Source: UBA7672 sp965279085 (GTDB taxonomy: Bacteria; Pseudomonadota; Alphaproteobacteria; Caulobacterales; Hyphomonadaceae). From it: a stretch of 64,000 nt of DNA. How positions within the stretch are numbered: position 1 is the stretch's first letter; each line of letters begins with the position of its first letter. This document shows positions 1 to 8,229 of this stretch, one piece after another. Location: assembly GCA_965279085.1 (NCBI GenBank), contig OZ257149.1, positions 1,116,001 through 1,180,000 of the forward strand. The letters run 5' to 3'. Made by a program: the position numbers and the translations under genes. Under the pieces are notes generated by a model. It was given only the letters and a program-made list of their open reading frames with translations, had not been told where the DNA came from and ran no database searches.

Positions 1-26
1 AATCCTACGCAATCGAAACCATCACA

Positions 27-395
27 ATGGCGAGCGAACTTCCGATCGTTTGGCTTGATGCGCAGAACGACCGAGAAACGGCCAAAAGGGTCAAACGCAT
101 AAAGGGCTGTGTCAGTCTGCGAGGCGAGCCCGGCGCGGATCTGCAGCCCGGGTATACGGATCAACACGTGTCGATCGCGATCTCTGAAGCGGCTAACGAG
201 TCAGACGCGCAAGCAATTGCTGACCTCGTGAAGAGCGAGACTCATCCGCATTTTGCGAGGATCGGAATTTCATCAAGGCGACTCTGCGTGATCATGATTC
301 AGCAATCCCGCACTCGGGACACGTCGCCCCGGGAAGACGCGCATACGCTAGAGAGATTTCGAGTACAGTTCGAAGGGTTGCTTGCGCAAGGTTGA
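27..395 (+). CDS. hypothetical protein (122 aa)
   Basis: An uninterrupted 122-codon frame opens with ATG. I do not recognise the protein. It is soluble, has no signal peptide or membrane segment, and contains a run of charged residues near Lys20-Arg24 and an Arg-rich C-terminal half. Composition looks coding rather than antisense noise, and nothing better is seen on the other strand. It is followed by about 140 bp with no clear gene. It may be a lineage-specific protein or a decayed fragment. Confidence 0.4.
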   Translation: MASELPIVWLDAQNDRETAKRVKRIKGCVSLRGEPGADLQPGYTDQHVSIAISEAANESDAQAIADLVKSETHPHFARIGISSRRLCVIMIQQSRTRDTSPREDAHTLERFRVQFEGLLAQG

Positions 396-456
396 TTACG
401 AATGACGCCTTTCGGCGACGTGCGGTCATTTGATCAGAGCAGAGCGACGGGCTGAA

Positions 457-475
457 TCTGGCCCAGTGCGGTCGT
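457..475 (+). repeat. degenerate TGGCCCAA-type dispersed motif, copy 1
   Basis: The core TGGCCCAGTGCGG resembles three other intergenic copies in this window (851, 3315 and 63260). It lies between two small hypothetical genes. See the finding on the dispersed motif. Confidence 0.4.
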
Positions 476-540
476 GCCACTTGCACACAGCATCGGATTG
501 AAGTGAGTTCTAACTAGTGCCTGGGTGGCATGCGGCCTCG

Positions 541-777
541 ATGAATGACGAGAATGCACGTGCTGTTTTGATGGTGTTTCGAGTGTTTGGCTCGAAGCCG
601 GGCACGACGTTGTCTGCGGAAAAATTCGACGCCTACGTACGGATTTCAGGTGAGGGCGCTGATCTGAATGCCGGGTTGTTGGCGTGCTCGCGGAATGGCT
701 GGGTTGAGGGAATTGGACGAGAGGCGGTGAAGCTAACCGACCTCGGATACGTCGCCATGCTAGAGAACGGCCAGTAG
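541..777 (+). CDS. small hypothetical protein, possibly winged-helix-like
   Basis: The chosen start gives a 78-residue protein beginning MNDENARAVL; an ATG-initiated extension from 517 is possible but adds an atypical Trp/His stretch. The pattern of a helical start, a 'TTLSAEKFDAYV' segment and a 'LTDLGYVAML' end is reminiscent of small winged-helix DNA-binding proteins, where the last part would be the wing and strand. This is a shape-based impression only. No strong ribosome binding site is visible, so it could also be a remnant. Confidence 0.35.
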   Translation: MNDENARAVLMVFRVFGSKPGTTLSAEKFDAYVRISGEGADLNAGLLACSRNGWVEGIGREAVKLTDLGYVAMLENGQ

Positions 778-850
778 CTAAACGCGAGGAGCTACGACCA
801 CTATCGGCGAGATCGAGCCGCTAGCGGAGAGCGGTGCGAATGACGGGGCG

Positions 851-869
851 TGGCCCAATGCGGACATTC
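851..869 (+). repeat. TGGCCCAA-GCGGACATT dispersed motif, copy 2
   Basis: The best-preserved copy reads TGGCCCAATGCGGACATTC in a 180-bp stretch without a gene. It belongs to a set of four intergenic copies in the window. Confidence 0.5.
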
Positions 870-958
870 GCTGGACCGCCCTCGTGCTCGAAGTGCTGAA
901 GGCGTGAGCGGAACAGTGCGTCAAACGAGTGTCGACACTGATCGAACGAATCGAGCAG

Positions 959-2299
959 CTAGTTCCACAAACCCATGTGCCGCCTGATGTCCGCAAACCG
1001 CGCATCGGCACGCAGAGGATCCAGCTTAAAGGTGTAGTTGAGCGAGACCAGCAGCATCGATCGCTCTTCTAGCGCCGTGATCAACCAGCCGATGGCGGCG
1101 TCCGTGTCACCAAGACCGGCAGCAATCTCCGCAAAGAACCACGCCGAGACATAGGCGGTTTCAGCGACTGCATGCAGCTCGCCGGCCAGCTGCAGCGCTT
1201 TCTCGGGTTTGCCCATCGTCGCCGCCAGATGCGCTTGCGCCGCCAGCATCGGAATACGCGCGCCCGGCGCCGTGCGCATCAGTCCGAATTGCTGTTCTGC
1301 TTCCTGCAGCCGTCCTGCTTCTTGCAATGCAAGGCCATAGCGGTACCGGGCGTATGCAAAGTCTGGCTCAAGTTCGAGGCAGCGCTGCAGTTCGAGCATC
1401 GCCTCATCGAGCCGCCCTGCGCGCGATAGCACGAAGCCCACATTGGCCCTTGTCAGCATGGAAGCCGGGTCGATCTCCTGCGCCAGTTCGAGCTGGCGCA
1501 GAGCGCCATCGAAGTCACCAGTCCCCATCAGACCAATGGCGTAGAACTGCCGCATCCCGACATGCCGTGGATTGTTCTGCGCCGCGCTCTCGAACAACTG
1601 GCGAGCGCGCGGCCAGTCCCAATCGAAGCAGGCTGCGATATGCGCCAACACTGCTTGGGCGTCCGCAAGTTCAGGGCTGAGGTCCAGCGCCCGCTCGGCC
1701 GAAGCGCGGGCAAGCGGAATCGCCTCCATTGGCGGCCGTGTATCCCCGAAGACCGCAATCGAGCTTGTCAGATGCGCTTCCCCAAGCGCCGCATGCGCCG
1801 CTGCGAAATCGGGATCCTTGGCTACGGCGCCCGCGAAGCATTCGATCGCGCGAGTCATCGCGCCATCCCAGGCCCGCCGTGCGAGCCAGTATCGACCGCG
1901 ATGAAACAGGCTGTGTGCCTCTGCGTCTTCCGTGCGTTTGGTCAATACAAGTGCACCGGACGCCCTCACGTCACCATCGAACCGATAGCCACGCTTGGGA
2001 ACAGTCACGATACATCGGCCCGCTTCGCCCATCGCCTTGCGCAGGTCCGAGATGAGCCGTGCGAGACTGTTCTCCTCGACGATGCTGTCTGGCCAGAGTT
2101 CGCCCATCAGCTCGTCCTTGCTCAACACTTCAGCGCGCCGCTCGACCAGAATCACGAGTGCATCGAAAGCTCGCGGATACAGATGCAAGACCTCATGGTC
2201 CCGCTGCAGGACGCGACGCGACACGTCCAACGTCAGCCCGGCAAACGCTTGGATGCGGCCGGCGGGCGTAGATTTCATAACTTCCTCAGGACTTTTCAT
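959..2299 (-). CDS. CadC/OmpR-type winged-helix regulator with TPR repeats
   Basis: This is a probable one-component transcription regulator. The first 110 residues form an OmpR/PhoB-type winged helix: 'SKDELMGELWPDSIVEENSL' is the helix-turn-helix and 'VTVPKRGYRFDG' the C-terminal hairpin. The remaining roughly 330 residues are TPR-like helical repeats ('AEAHSLFHRGRYWL', 'FAAAHAALGEAHL', 'YARYRYGLALQEAGRLQEAE'). No membrane helix separates the two parts, unlike classical CadC. ATG at 2299 is used here. An internal ATG at 2278 has a better ribosome binding site (GAGGA) and may be the real start; longer upstream extensions look non-coding. Only 77 bp separate it from the divergent secreted-protein gene, so it probably controls that gene. 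Confidence 0.88.
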   Translation of the reverse strand: MKSPEEVMKSTPAGRIQAFAGLTLDVSRRVLQRDHEVLHLYPRAFDALVILVERRAEVLSKDELMGELWPDSIVEENSLARLISDLRKAMGEAGRCIVTVPKRGYRFDGDVRASGALVLTKRTEDAEAHSLFHRGRYWLARRAWDGAMTRAIECFAGAVAKDPDFAAAHAALGEAHLTSSIAVFGDTRPPMEAIPLARASAERALDLSPELADAQAVLAHIAACFDWDWPRARQLFESAAQNNPRHVGMRQFYAIGLMGTGDFDGALRQLELAQEIDPASMLTRANVGFVLSRAGRLDEAMLELQRCLELEPDFAYARYRYGLALQEAGRLQEAEQQFGLMRTAPGARIPMLAAQAHLAATMGKPEKALQLAGELHAVAETAYVSAWFFAEIAAGLGDTDAAIGWLITALEERSMLLVSLNYTFKLDPLRADARFADIRRHMGLWN

Positions 2300-2376
2300 A
2301 GCCTGCGCACCAGCTTCCACCAGCCGAACGGAGCTTGACCCATGCTTGGGGGCAAGGCCAGACGCAAGGAGATGCG

Positions 2377-3261
2377 ATGCTGCGCCTGCTGACTGCTCTT
2401 TATGCGCTGGGAGTCCTCTCTCCTTCGGCCGCCGCGCAGGACGACCTGCAGGGCGTGTGGCACAATCGCTGGGTTGTACACCTGGAGCGACCCGCATCCA
2501 CTACGGGCTCGGTCCTGTCGCAGACGGAAGCGGATGCCTATGCTGAGGCGAACGCCTCGCGGCCCGGCCGGAGTATCGAGGCGCCGTTTTTCGGGCCGGA
2601 GACCGTTGCCCCTCTCATGGTGCGCGGGGAATACCGGGCGGGCATGGTGATTGATCCGCCGGACGGACGCATTCCCTATTCTTCCGAAGGACTGCGTATC
2701 CTTCAGACAATCACGCCACCTGGTTATGGCGGACCGGAGTCGCGTGGGGTCAGTGAGCGATGTCTCGGCGGCTGGGGCAGGCCGCCGATTCTCACTAATG
2801 CAGTCGGAAACTTGCGGCAAATCGTACAGACGCGGGACTCGGTCGTGATCTGGTCAGACTACAATGCCGAGGTGCGCATCATCCCCATCAATGGGCGGCG
2901 CGCCGTCGCGGGTTCGTTTCAGGGCGTCTCCACCGGCCATTGGGAAGGTCGAACTCTTGTTGTCGAGACCACAGATTTTCGCGCGGAGGAACCACTGCGG
3001 TTCTCTCCGTGGCACAGGCTTTTGCTGACCCCTCAAACCCTTGTCACCGAGCGCTTCACCCGCGTCTCCGAGGACGAACTCGCCTACACCTTCACCGTCG
3101 AGGATCCATCGCTCTACGAACGCGCCTGGACCGCCGAAAGCGTCTTTCGCAGATCGGACGACCACGTTCTCGAATTCGCCTGCCACGAAGGCAACTACTC
3201 GATGGCCAACATCCTCCTAGGTGCGCGCGTGCAGGAGCGGCAACACCAGCAACGCGAATGA
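2377..3261 (+). CDS. secreted protein of a widespread uncharacterised family
   Basis: The start at 2377 is set by AGGAG 5 bp upstream and by an ideal signal peptide (MLRLLTALYALGVLSPSAAAQ, cleavage after Ala-Ala-Ala-Gln region). The mature part is about 275 residues. Motifs such as 'VRIIPINGRRA', 'GHWEGRTLVVETTDF', 'LVTERFTRV', 'YTFTVEDPSLY', 'RAWTAE' and 'CHEGNYSMANIL' are those of a large family of periplasmic or secreted proteins common in sphingomonads and Acidobacteria. I know of no assigned function. It is divergent from the winged-helix/TPR regulator and probably its target. Confidence 0.85.
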   Translation: MLRLLTALYALGVLSPSAAAQDDLQGVWHNRWVVHLERPASTTGSVLSQTEADAYAEANASRPGRSIEAPFFGPETVAPLMVRGEYRAGMVIDPPDGRIPYSSEGLRILQTITPPGYGGPESRGVSERCLGGWGRPPILTNAVGNLRQIVQTRDSVVIWSDYNAEVRIIPINGRRAVAGSFQGVSTGHWEGRTLVVETTDFRAEEPLRFSPWHRLLLTPQTLVTERFTRVSEDELAYTFTVEDPSLYERAWTAESVFRRSDDHVLEFACHEGNYSMANILLGARVQERQHQQRE

Positions 3262-3314
3262 CCACTCGCGGCGAAAATTCGGCCGGCTGAATTTCAAGTT
3301 CCGACGGGCGCGAT

Positions 3315-3336
3315 CTGGCCCAAGGCGGACATTGCC
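3315..3336 (+). repeat. TGGCCCAA-GCGGACATT dispersed motif, copy 3
   Basis: The sequence TCTGGCCCAAGGCGGACATT lies between the secreted-protein gene and a small membrane-protein gene. It is one of four intergenic copies. Confidence 0.5.
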
Positions 3337-3366
3337 AGGAGTGAAAGGTCGGGTATCCTTTCCCTC

Positions 3367-3594
3367 ATGCTAAAGGCTGTCTTGAAGCATCCCATACTTA
3401 GTGCCTGCGCTGTCGTGGCAGCTGCGTGTCTTTTCGGGATGCTGTTCTTCAGTGAGCTGACAATCTACGCTTGGCCGCTATTGGGCGTGGTCGGCTTTGT
3501 CGCCACCGTCGTCCTCAGCTATCGAGTGTTCGGCGCTGCGCCCAATTCAAGCATCTACCGCCCCGGCGCTAATCCGGACGACCATCCGCGGTAG
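3367..3594 (+). CDS. small membrane protein (75 aa)
   Basis: The 75-residue frame has two hydrophobic segments, about residues 10-30 (SACAVVAAACLFGMLFF) and 34-53 (WPLLGVVGFVATVVLSY), with a polar C-terminal tail rich in Pro and Asp. I do not recognise a family. No convincing ribosome binding site precedes the ATG. The hydrophobic pattern and isolation from antisense genes make it plausible but not certain. Confidence 0.45.
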   Translation: MLKAVLKHPILSACAVVAAACLFGMLFFSELTIYAWPLLGVVGFVATVVLSYRVFGAAPNSSIYRPGANPDDHPR

Positions 3595-3927
3595 AGCACA
3601 AAGTTTCGGAACTCCCTGGGGGCCTCAGGTAGCAGACTGGCGGTTTTGATCGTCACTGCGTCGAACCACACGGTCGGTCAGATGGATGGCCAGGAACTGG
3701 CGCGGTTGATCGGACATCGTCAGCGGCTGCTTTCGGCGAACTGCGGCCTGCTTACGCAAGCGCTCGGAAGGGCAGCTTTCGGGTGACCCTGCCACTCGCA
3801 ACCCTATGACCACACGGCTGTTGAGGCACCGACCCGGCTGGGCGTAGCCTCGCCAAGATGGGGGGCATCCGAGGTTCCGCGTGTCGCGTCGCGGCGTTGG
3901 ATGGGACAGCGGGAGGTGGGGGAGCGA
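3595..3927. other. 333-bp stretch with no supported gene
   Basis: No convincing reading frame, RNA or terminator is visible here. The small minus-strand frames overlap noisily and start without ribosome binding sites. Confidence 0.4.
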
Positions 3928-4638
3928 ATGCGGATCGGCACCTGGAACGTCGAGTACGCGTATGAGGGGCGACTGGAAGTGCTGCGGCGGGTGATGTCAG
4001 TGCACCCCGCAGACATCTGGATCCTCACGGAAACACATGACGATCTAATTCCAATGGGGACTGGCTTCTGCGCGCATTCCGAGCCTCGCCCAAGAATTTT
4101 TTCAGGTATTCGGCCCGGCAGTCGGTGGGTTTCGATCTGGAGTAAGTATCCAATTGTCCAATGCGAGACATTGCCCGGCGCCGATCTGAAACGAACGGTG
4201 GCGGCGGTCCTCGACATTGGTGGTGGCAGAGAGCTGATCGTCTACGGCACCGTGATGCCGTGGCATTCTGATCGGGGAGACAATCCTCCTGAGGTAAAAG
4301 TTGCAAACTGGTCGGAGCACGATCGGATCGTACCTCTTCAGTGCGCCGAATGGGCAGCGCTACAACGCCTGCACCGCAAGGCATCATTGTGTGTTGCGGG
4401 CGACTACAACACGGACATGGGAACCGGCAGTCGCTATGGCACCAAAGAGGGAATCGCCGCGCTGCTGGAGGGGCTGGGCAAATGTGGGCTGTTCTGTGCG
4501 ACGGCGCCGGGGCGCGTGCCATCCGGAAAACTTCCCGTCTTACCGATTGATCACATCTCGCTTCCCATTGCCTGGGCCAAGTCGGCGTCAGTGGTTGCCG
4601 CATGGCCTGCGTTCAACGGGAGCTGTTCGCGGAATTGA
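3928..4638 (+). CDS. endonuclease/exonuclease/phosphatase-family protein, C-terminus possibly truncated
   Basis: The start at 3928 follows GGAG and gives MRIGTWNVEYA. Hallmarks of the EEP (DNase I-like) phosphohydrolase fold are visible: the Asn motif 'GTWNVE', the metal-binding Glu in 'ILTETHDD', 'GDYNTD' with the catalytic Asp-x-Asn, and 'IDHI'. Family members normally end with a 'SDH' motif carrying the general-base histidine. Here the protein stops shortly after 'AAWPAFNG' with 'SCSRN', so that motif is missing. Another frame stays open through 4603-4710, which suggests a frameshift or a recombination joint. Substrate unknown; activity may be lost. Confidence 0.7.
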   Translation: MRIGTWNVEYAYEGRLEVLRRVMSVHPADIWILTETHDDLIPMGTGFCAHSEPRPRIFSGIRPGSRWVSIWSKYPIVQCETLPGADLKRTVAAVLDIGGGRELIVYGTVMPWHSDRGDNPPEVKVANWSEHDRIVPLQCAEWAALQRLHRKASLCVAGDYNTDMGTGSRYGTKEGIAALLEGLGKCGLFCATAPGRVPSGKLPVLPIDHISLPIAWAKSASVVAAWPAFNGSCSRN

Positions 4639-4835
4639 ACCGCCGCTGGGACGCCCTTCCCGACAGCGTTGGCGTCCCCAGGCCCGAAGTTGTTATGGGG
4701 TGGCTGTAGCTCCAGCACGCGCGGCTCCATGAACACCTGCCGCGCCGGGTTGCAGCCACTGGATAACCGGAAGCCTGCGCCATGCGTGACGATCACCGTC
4801 ACGATCCGTGAATGCGCCATGCACGTCGCCCTCTT

Positions 4836-4849
4836 GTGATCGAGATCAA
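4836..4849. promoter_or_regulatory. FixK/FNR-type box upstream of the TPM gene
   Basis: GTGATCGAGATCAA matches TTGA-N6-TCAA with one mismatch. Its centre is about 75 bp before the ATG at 4918. With activation at -41.5 this would leave a 5' leader of roughly 34 nt. Confidence 0.5.
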
Positions 4850-4917
4850 ACTCGACCTCGAAAAAGAGGGAACTGTCGCTCGCTGACAGATACAGCGACA
4901 GACGTGAGTTGGACACA

Positions 4918-5619
4918 ATGTTGAAGCCAGACGAGCGCGAACAGATCGAGCGGGCGGTTCGGCAAGCAGAGGAAGCGACGCGCGCCGAATTCGTGTGCGT
5001 CATTAGCGAAGAAGCATCGGACTATTCCGAGGTGCCGCTGCTCTGGGCGTCAGCCCTCGCGCTAATGGCGCCGGTTCTGCCTGTCACGTTTCTTGCCTTC
5101 ATGGTTCAGGTGCGCGAAGCCTTCATGGGTTGGATAGTTGGGCCAGCTATCGATCCCACCGCTCCTGCGAACGCGATTGCAGTCTACGCTACCCTGCAAT
5201 GCTTCGCCTTCGTCCTCATGATCATCGTCATGTCGATCCCCGCAGTGCGCCGCGCGCTAACCCCTCGCAGTCTCAAGCGGCGATTTGTCCGCGAGCGCGC
5301 ATTCGAGCAGTTCATCGGCAAGGGACTTGCCAGCACGGTAGAGCGGACCGGTCTGCTGCTCTTTGTCTCTATGAAAGACAAGTGCGCCGAAGTCATCGCG
5401 GACGTGGGAATCGCCTCACGCGTTCCGCCTGAGACCTGGTCGCGTGTCGTGAAGATTCTGGTCGCCAGGGCTCGACGCGGACGGGCCGCCGAAGGTCTGG
5501 TGGCGGCTATTGAACTATGCGGACTTGAACTCGCCCGTCAGTTTCCTTCCACTGACAACAATCCCAACGAGATCCCAGACACCGTGACGGAAATCCCGCT
5601 TCATTCCGCGGCGGGTTGA
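4918..5619 (+). CDS. TPM-domain membrane protein
   Basis: This is a 233-residue protein starting MLKPDEREQIERAVRQAEEATRAEFV, a TPM (TLP18.3/Psb32/MOLO-1) domain opening. Two membrane segments follow at about residues 40-62 (LLWASALALMAPVLPVTFLAF) and 85-110 (AIAVYATLQCFAFVLMIIVMSI). The second half of the TPM fold follows ('RERAFEQFIGKGLASTVERTGLLLFVSMKDKCAEVIAD'). The domain is thus split by the membrane hairpin, an arrangement seen in bacterial TPM proteins of unknown role in stress or membrane quality control. A TTG start at 4909 is possible. A FixK-type box upstream places it in the oxygen-responsive set. Confidence 0.75.
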   Translation: MLKPDEREQIERAVRQAEEATRAEFVCVISEEASDYSEVPLLWASALALMAPVLPVTFLAFMVQVREAFMGWIVGPAIDPTAPANAIAVYATLQCFAFVLMIIVMSIPAVRRALTPRSLKRRFVRERAFEQFIGKGLASTVERTGLLLFVSMKDKCAEVIADVGIASRVPPETWSRVVKILVARARRGRAAEGLVAAIELCGLELARQFPSTDNNPNEIPDTVTEIPLHSAAG

Positions 5620-5668
5620 GAAGCCGGCGACCGCAGACCCGGCAGATCCCGTTGCGATTGCCGCAACC

Positions 5669-6109
5669 TCAAGCCGCGCCAACCGGCGCCTTGTTAAGGG
5701 ACACGTCGAGATTTTTCGGATCAAGAGCAGCGCCACGGCGCGTCTGGATGCTTTCGAGGTAGGCGAGAATCGACTTGATCTGCTCCCGATCGAACCGGAA
5801 GTCCGGCATATTGGGGTGACCGACCATGACGCCTTGGGCGAAAGCCTCTTCCAGTCCCGTCACTGGATAGCGCTCGGCAAGCGTGCGCAGCGGCGGCGCA
5901 AGTGGGTTGTGACTTTTATCCTCGGAGCGAACAGCGTGGCAGCTGACGCACTTGAGTTCGACAATTCGCTGGCCCGCTTCGACCTGGTCAGGCGTGGCGT
6001 TCATCAGTGACGGGCGGACGTCGACCTCTGCGGGAGAGCCGGCTTGACGCGGCTCCCCAGAACAGCCGGCCAAGGCGAGGATCAGTGCGAGCGCGATGCG
6101 GAGGGTCAT
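5669..6109 (-). CDS. c-type cytochrome lipoprotein
   Basis: The 146-residue product begins with a lipoprotein signal (MTLRIALALILALAGC, lipobox LAGC). It has one haem-binding CVSCH motif at about residues 53-57 and a likely distal Met in 'GHPNMPDF'. It is probably a monohaem cytochrome anchored to the membrane and facing the periplasm, carrying electrons. It is a paralogue of the cytochrome at 13187-13549: both share 'PP...L..(R/K)YPV..L.EA.A.G...GH..MP'. A GAGGTGA ribosome binding site lies about 10 nt before the ATG, and a perfect TTGA-N6-TCAA box lies 33-46 bp upstream. Confidence 0.85.
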   Translation of the reverse strand: MTLRIALALILALAGCSGEPRQAGSPAEVDVRPSLMNATPDQVEAGQRIVELKCVSCHAVRSEDKSHNPLAPPLRTLAERYPVTGLEEAFAQGVMVGHPNMPDFRFDREQIKSILAYLESIQTRRGAALDPKNLDVSLNKAPVGAA

Positions 6110-6141
6110 TCAAGAGGGTCACCTCGATCAGCGCCAATACT

Positions 6142-6155
6142 TTGACCCCGGTCAA
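6142..6155. promoter_or_regulatory. FixK/FNR-type box, perfect TTGA-N6-TCAA
   Basis: TTGACCCCGGTCAA is a perfect palindrome of the FixK type. It lies between the divergent cytochrome gene (start 6109) and the quinone reductase gene (start 6319). The centre is about 40 bp from the cytochrome start codon, so transcription may begin very near it. Confidence 0.6.
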
Positions 6156-6318
6156 TGCGGAAGACAAAAGTCAGTACGCACCTTTCATCGCGCCGTTCCG
6201 CTGATCGCGCGGCGCACCTCTTTCGCCCGTCAGGCTGGCGATCTCGCTATACCAGCTGTAGCGAACGGAACCGCCGGGCGGCGCCTCCGTTCTTTCATAT
6301 CGCCTGTGGAGCGACATC

Positions 6319-6930
6319 ATGAAACACGCCATCATTGTCGGGCATCCCGACCCGGCTAGCTTCACGATGGCTATGGCCAAGACATATGCTGACTGCCTGT
6401 CCGCCCGCGGACACTCGATGGTCCAGCGCGATCTCTATCGCCTCGACTTCGACCCGAGGTTGAAACTTTCGGAATTGCCCAACAGGCCCGACTGGGCGCC
6501 GGCGCCAGATGTGGAGGTCGAGCGGCAGTTGCTGAAGGACGCCGACGCGTTTGCCTTCATCTATCCCCTCTGGTTCAATTCGCCGCCCGCGATCATCAAG
6601 GGCTATATTGATCGCGTATTCGGAGCCGGGTTTGGTTACGGACAGCTGCATGCAGGCGGACATGAACCCCTGCTGACCAATCGTTATCTGATCCACATCA
6701 CGGCGTCTGGATCTTCGTCCGCCTGGCTCAATGAACAGGGCGCTGCCGGCTCTGTCCGTACCCTCTTCGAAGATACCTTCGGGCGTGTGTGCGGGATGCG
6801 CGTGCGCCCTCATATCCATTTCGACGGTGTTGTGCCCGGCCTGGCTCCGCGCTGGCTGTCAATGAACCTCAAGACTCTTGAAACACAGCTGGTGAAATAT
6901 TTTGGTCCCGGCTGCTCCGACCTCACCTGA
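6319..6930 (+). CDS. NAD(P)H:quinone oxidoreductase / flavodoxin-fold reductase
   Basis: The 203-residue protein has the KefF/MdaB/NQO1 type of flavodoxin-like fold. It begins 'HAIIVGHPDPASF', the FMN/FAD phosphate-binding turn with the family GHPxPxSF pattern. 'FIYPLWFNSPPAIIKGYIDRVF' is the very conserved central motif (YPxWWxxxPAxLKGWxDRV). It is expected to reduce quinones by two electrons at the cytoplasmic face, protecting against redox cycling. GGAG precedes the ATG by 11 nt. It is divergent from the cytochrome lipoprotein gene and may share its FixK-box region. Confidence 0.88.
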   Translation: MKHAIIVGHPDPASFTMAMAKTYADCLSARGHSMVQRDLYRLDFDPRLKLSELPNRPDWAPAPDVEVERQLLKDADAFAFIYPLWFNSPPAIIKGYIDRVFGAGFGYGQLHAGGHEPLLTNRYLIHITASGSSSAWLNEQGAAGSVRTLFEDTFGRVCGMRVRPHIHFDGVVPGLAPRWLSMNLKTLETQLVKYFGPGCSDLT

Positions 6931-6983
6931 AAGGGTCGACGAGGCCGTTTGCGCCCGACCTAATACTGGCGACACCCGCATCC

Positions 6984-7364
6984 TTACGCGATGGGACGGG
7001 TGCCCTTGAGGTTGTCGAACTTGACGAAGAAGTCACGCGCCAGGGCGACGAGCTGGCCCTCCGTCGGGTGATCCACCGTTTCCCATCCTGCAATCCGGGA
7101 TTCCAGCGCAGGCCGGTGTTTGAGGACATAGTGCCTGAAGTCCGCCAGGGCGGTGCGGGAGCCGGTCACCAGGATTTCCTTCTCGGACGACAGCGCATCG
7201 CAAACCTCGCCGAAAAACTCATGCACCGCGCGAACGTCGCTATTGTGTTGACGTGTCGAATGATGGTGCGCCTTGACCTTCCGGGTCTGCACCGGATCGG
7301 CGCCGAACTCATGGATCGACGCAGTATGGTGGTCGAGCCAGACGACGGCGTGAGTGTGTGGCAT
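6984..7364 (-). CDS. eRF1/Pelota-like 'translational machinery protein'
   Basis: The 126-residue protein starts MPHTHAVVWLDHHTASIHEF. It belongs to the small family often labelled 'translational machinery protein', related to the C-terminal domain of eRF1/Pelota and to host-attachment-like proteins. Visible family features are 'HAVVWLDH', a His-rich 'AHHHSTRQHN' loop, 'EILVTGSRTALADFRHYVLKHRP', and 'VDHPTEGQLVALARDFF' at the C-terminus. Its molecular role is not established; association with ribosome stress is inferred from fold only. The FixK-type box at 7443 lies about 80 bp upstream of the start, consistent with induction at low oxygen. Confidence 0.75.
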   Translation of the reverse strand: MPHTHAVVWLDHHTASIHEFGADPVQTRKVKAHHHSTRQHNSDVRAVHEFFGEVCDALSSEKEILVTGSRTALADFRHYVLKHRPALESRIAGWETVDHPTEGQLVALARDFFVKFDNLKGTRPIA

Positions 7365-7442
7365 GGGCTGTCCTTCGAACGAAGACGGTGGTGGGGGAAG
7401 ATTCTCGACTTATGACAGTACCCCAGTGAACAATCGCCGAAG

Positions 7443-7456
7443 TTGATCTGGATCAC
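7443..7456. promoter_or_regulatory. FixK/FNR-type box upstream of the eRF1-like gene
   Basis: TTGATCTGGATCAC matches TTGA-N6-TCAA except for the last base. Its centre is about 85 bp upstream of the minus-strand start at 7364, in the gap behind the fixK-like gene. Confidence 0.5.
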
Positions 7457-7503
7457 GCACAACGACAACCGCACGCGGCCCTCGCCTCCCGCAGTTGATA
7501 CGT

Positions 7504-8229
7504 TCAGTTCTCGCCTCGTCCGATCATGCAACCCGGCGATGGGAAGGACTTCATCGTCCGGGCGCCGCTGGCCAGCGCGGCAAGCGCCCTGTTGTTGGTT
7601 ATACGACAACGATAAAGAGCCGACATGGAAATCCAGCCATGCTGCCGAAAGGCGCCAAACGTGCGCGAGACAGTCTCAAGCCGAAGACCCAGGAACTGAC
7701 CGATGTCACTCCTGCGCATCGGCAGGCTGAACTCGCCGCCTCCATCGATGCAGGGGTTGGCCATCGATGTGAGGAAAGCTGCCGTTTTCTGCGCCGCTGA
7801 TTGCGCGCCGACCAAAGCCAGTTGCGTTTGCGCAGCCCCAAGCTGCACGCCAAGCTGACGTAGCAAGGCTTCCGCGAAACGAGGATCGCGACAGAGGCGC
7901 ACGATCGCACCGACCGGAAACGCGTGGACGGCGGCCCTCGTCAGAGCTGTACAGTCATTGAGGTAGTCCAGCGGCGCCTCAAAGCCCAGGATGGAGCCTC
8001 GTGTCGGAAAGCCTACGATCTGGCGTTGTCCATCCTTTAGCGTGCACGTCAGCTTGAGCCATCCCGACTCAACTACGTAAATGCGCCGTCGCTCGTCGCC
8101 CTCACGAAAAAGCGTCTCTCCCACCTTCAACATGCGGCCTTGTCCGCCCTGGATGATGGCAGGCTCGCTCTTGACTGGGAAAGGCTGGCCGCCCTGAGCC
8201 AATCTGGCGCTAGGCGTTGCATGTTTCAT
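7504..8229 (-). CDS. FixK-like CRP/FNR-family transcription regulator
   Basis: The ATG at 8229 gives about 241 residues; a GTG at 8277 is an alternative. The first 140 residues are a cyclic-nucleotide-binding-like beta roll ('GETLFREGDERRRIYVVESGWLKL'). The C-terminal helix-turn-helix 'RRSDIGQFLGLRLETVSRTFGAF' carries the Glu and Arg of FNR/FixK recognition helices, which read TTGA half sites. The cluster of N-terminal cysteines that holds the FNR iron-sulphur cluster is absent, so this is FixK-like rather than an oxygen sensor itself. It probably needs upstream input such as FixLJ. Several TTGA-N6-TCAA boxes in this window are its likely targets. Confidence 0.85.
   Translation of the reverse strand: MKHATPSARLAQGGQPFPVKSEPAIIQGGQGRMLKVGETLFREGDERRRIYVVESGWLKLTCTLKDGQRQIVGFPTRGSILGFEAPLDYLNDCTALTRAAVHAFPVGAIVRLCRDPRFAEALLRQLGVQLGAAQTQLALVGAQSAAQKTAAFLTSMANPCIDGGGEFSLPMRRSDIGQFLGLRLETVSRTFGAFRQHGWISMSALYRCRITNNRALAALASGARTMKSFPSPGCMIGRGEN

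Noticed and set aside
1562..2338. Plus-strand frames opposite the CadC/TPR regulator
   Set aside because: Several overlapping frames with no domain; the minus strand has clear winged-helix and TPR repeats.
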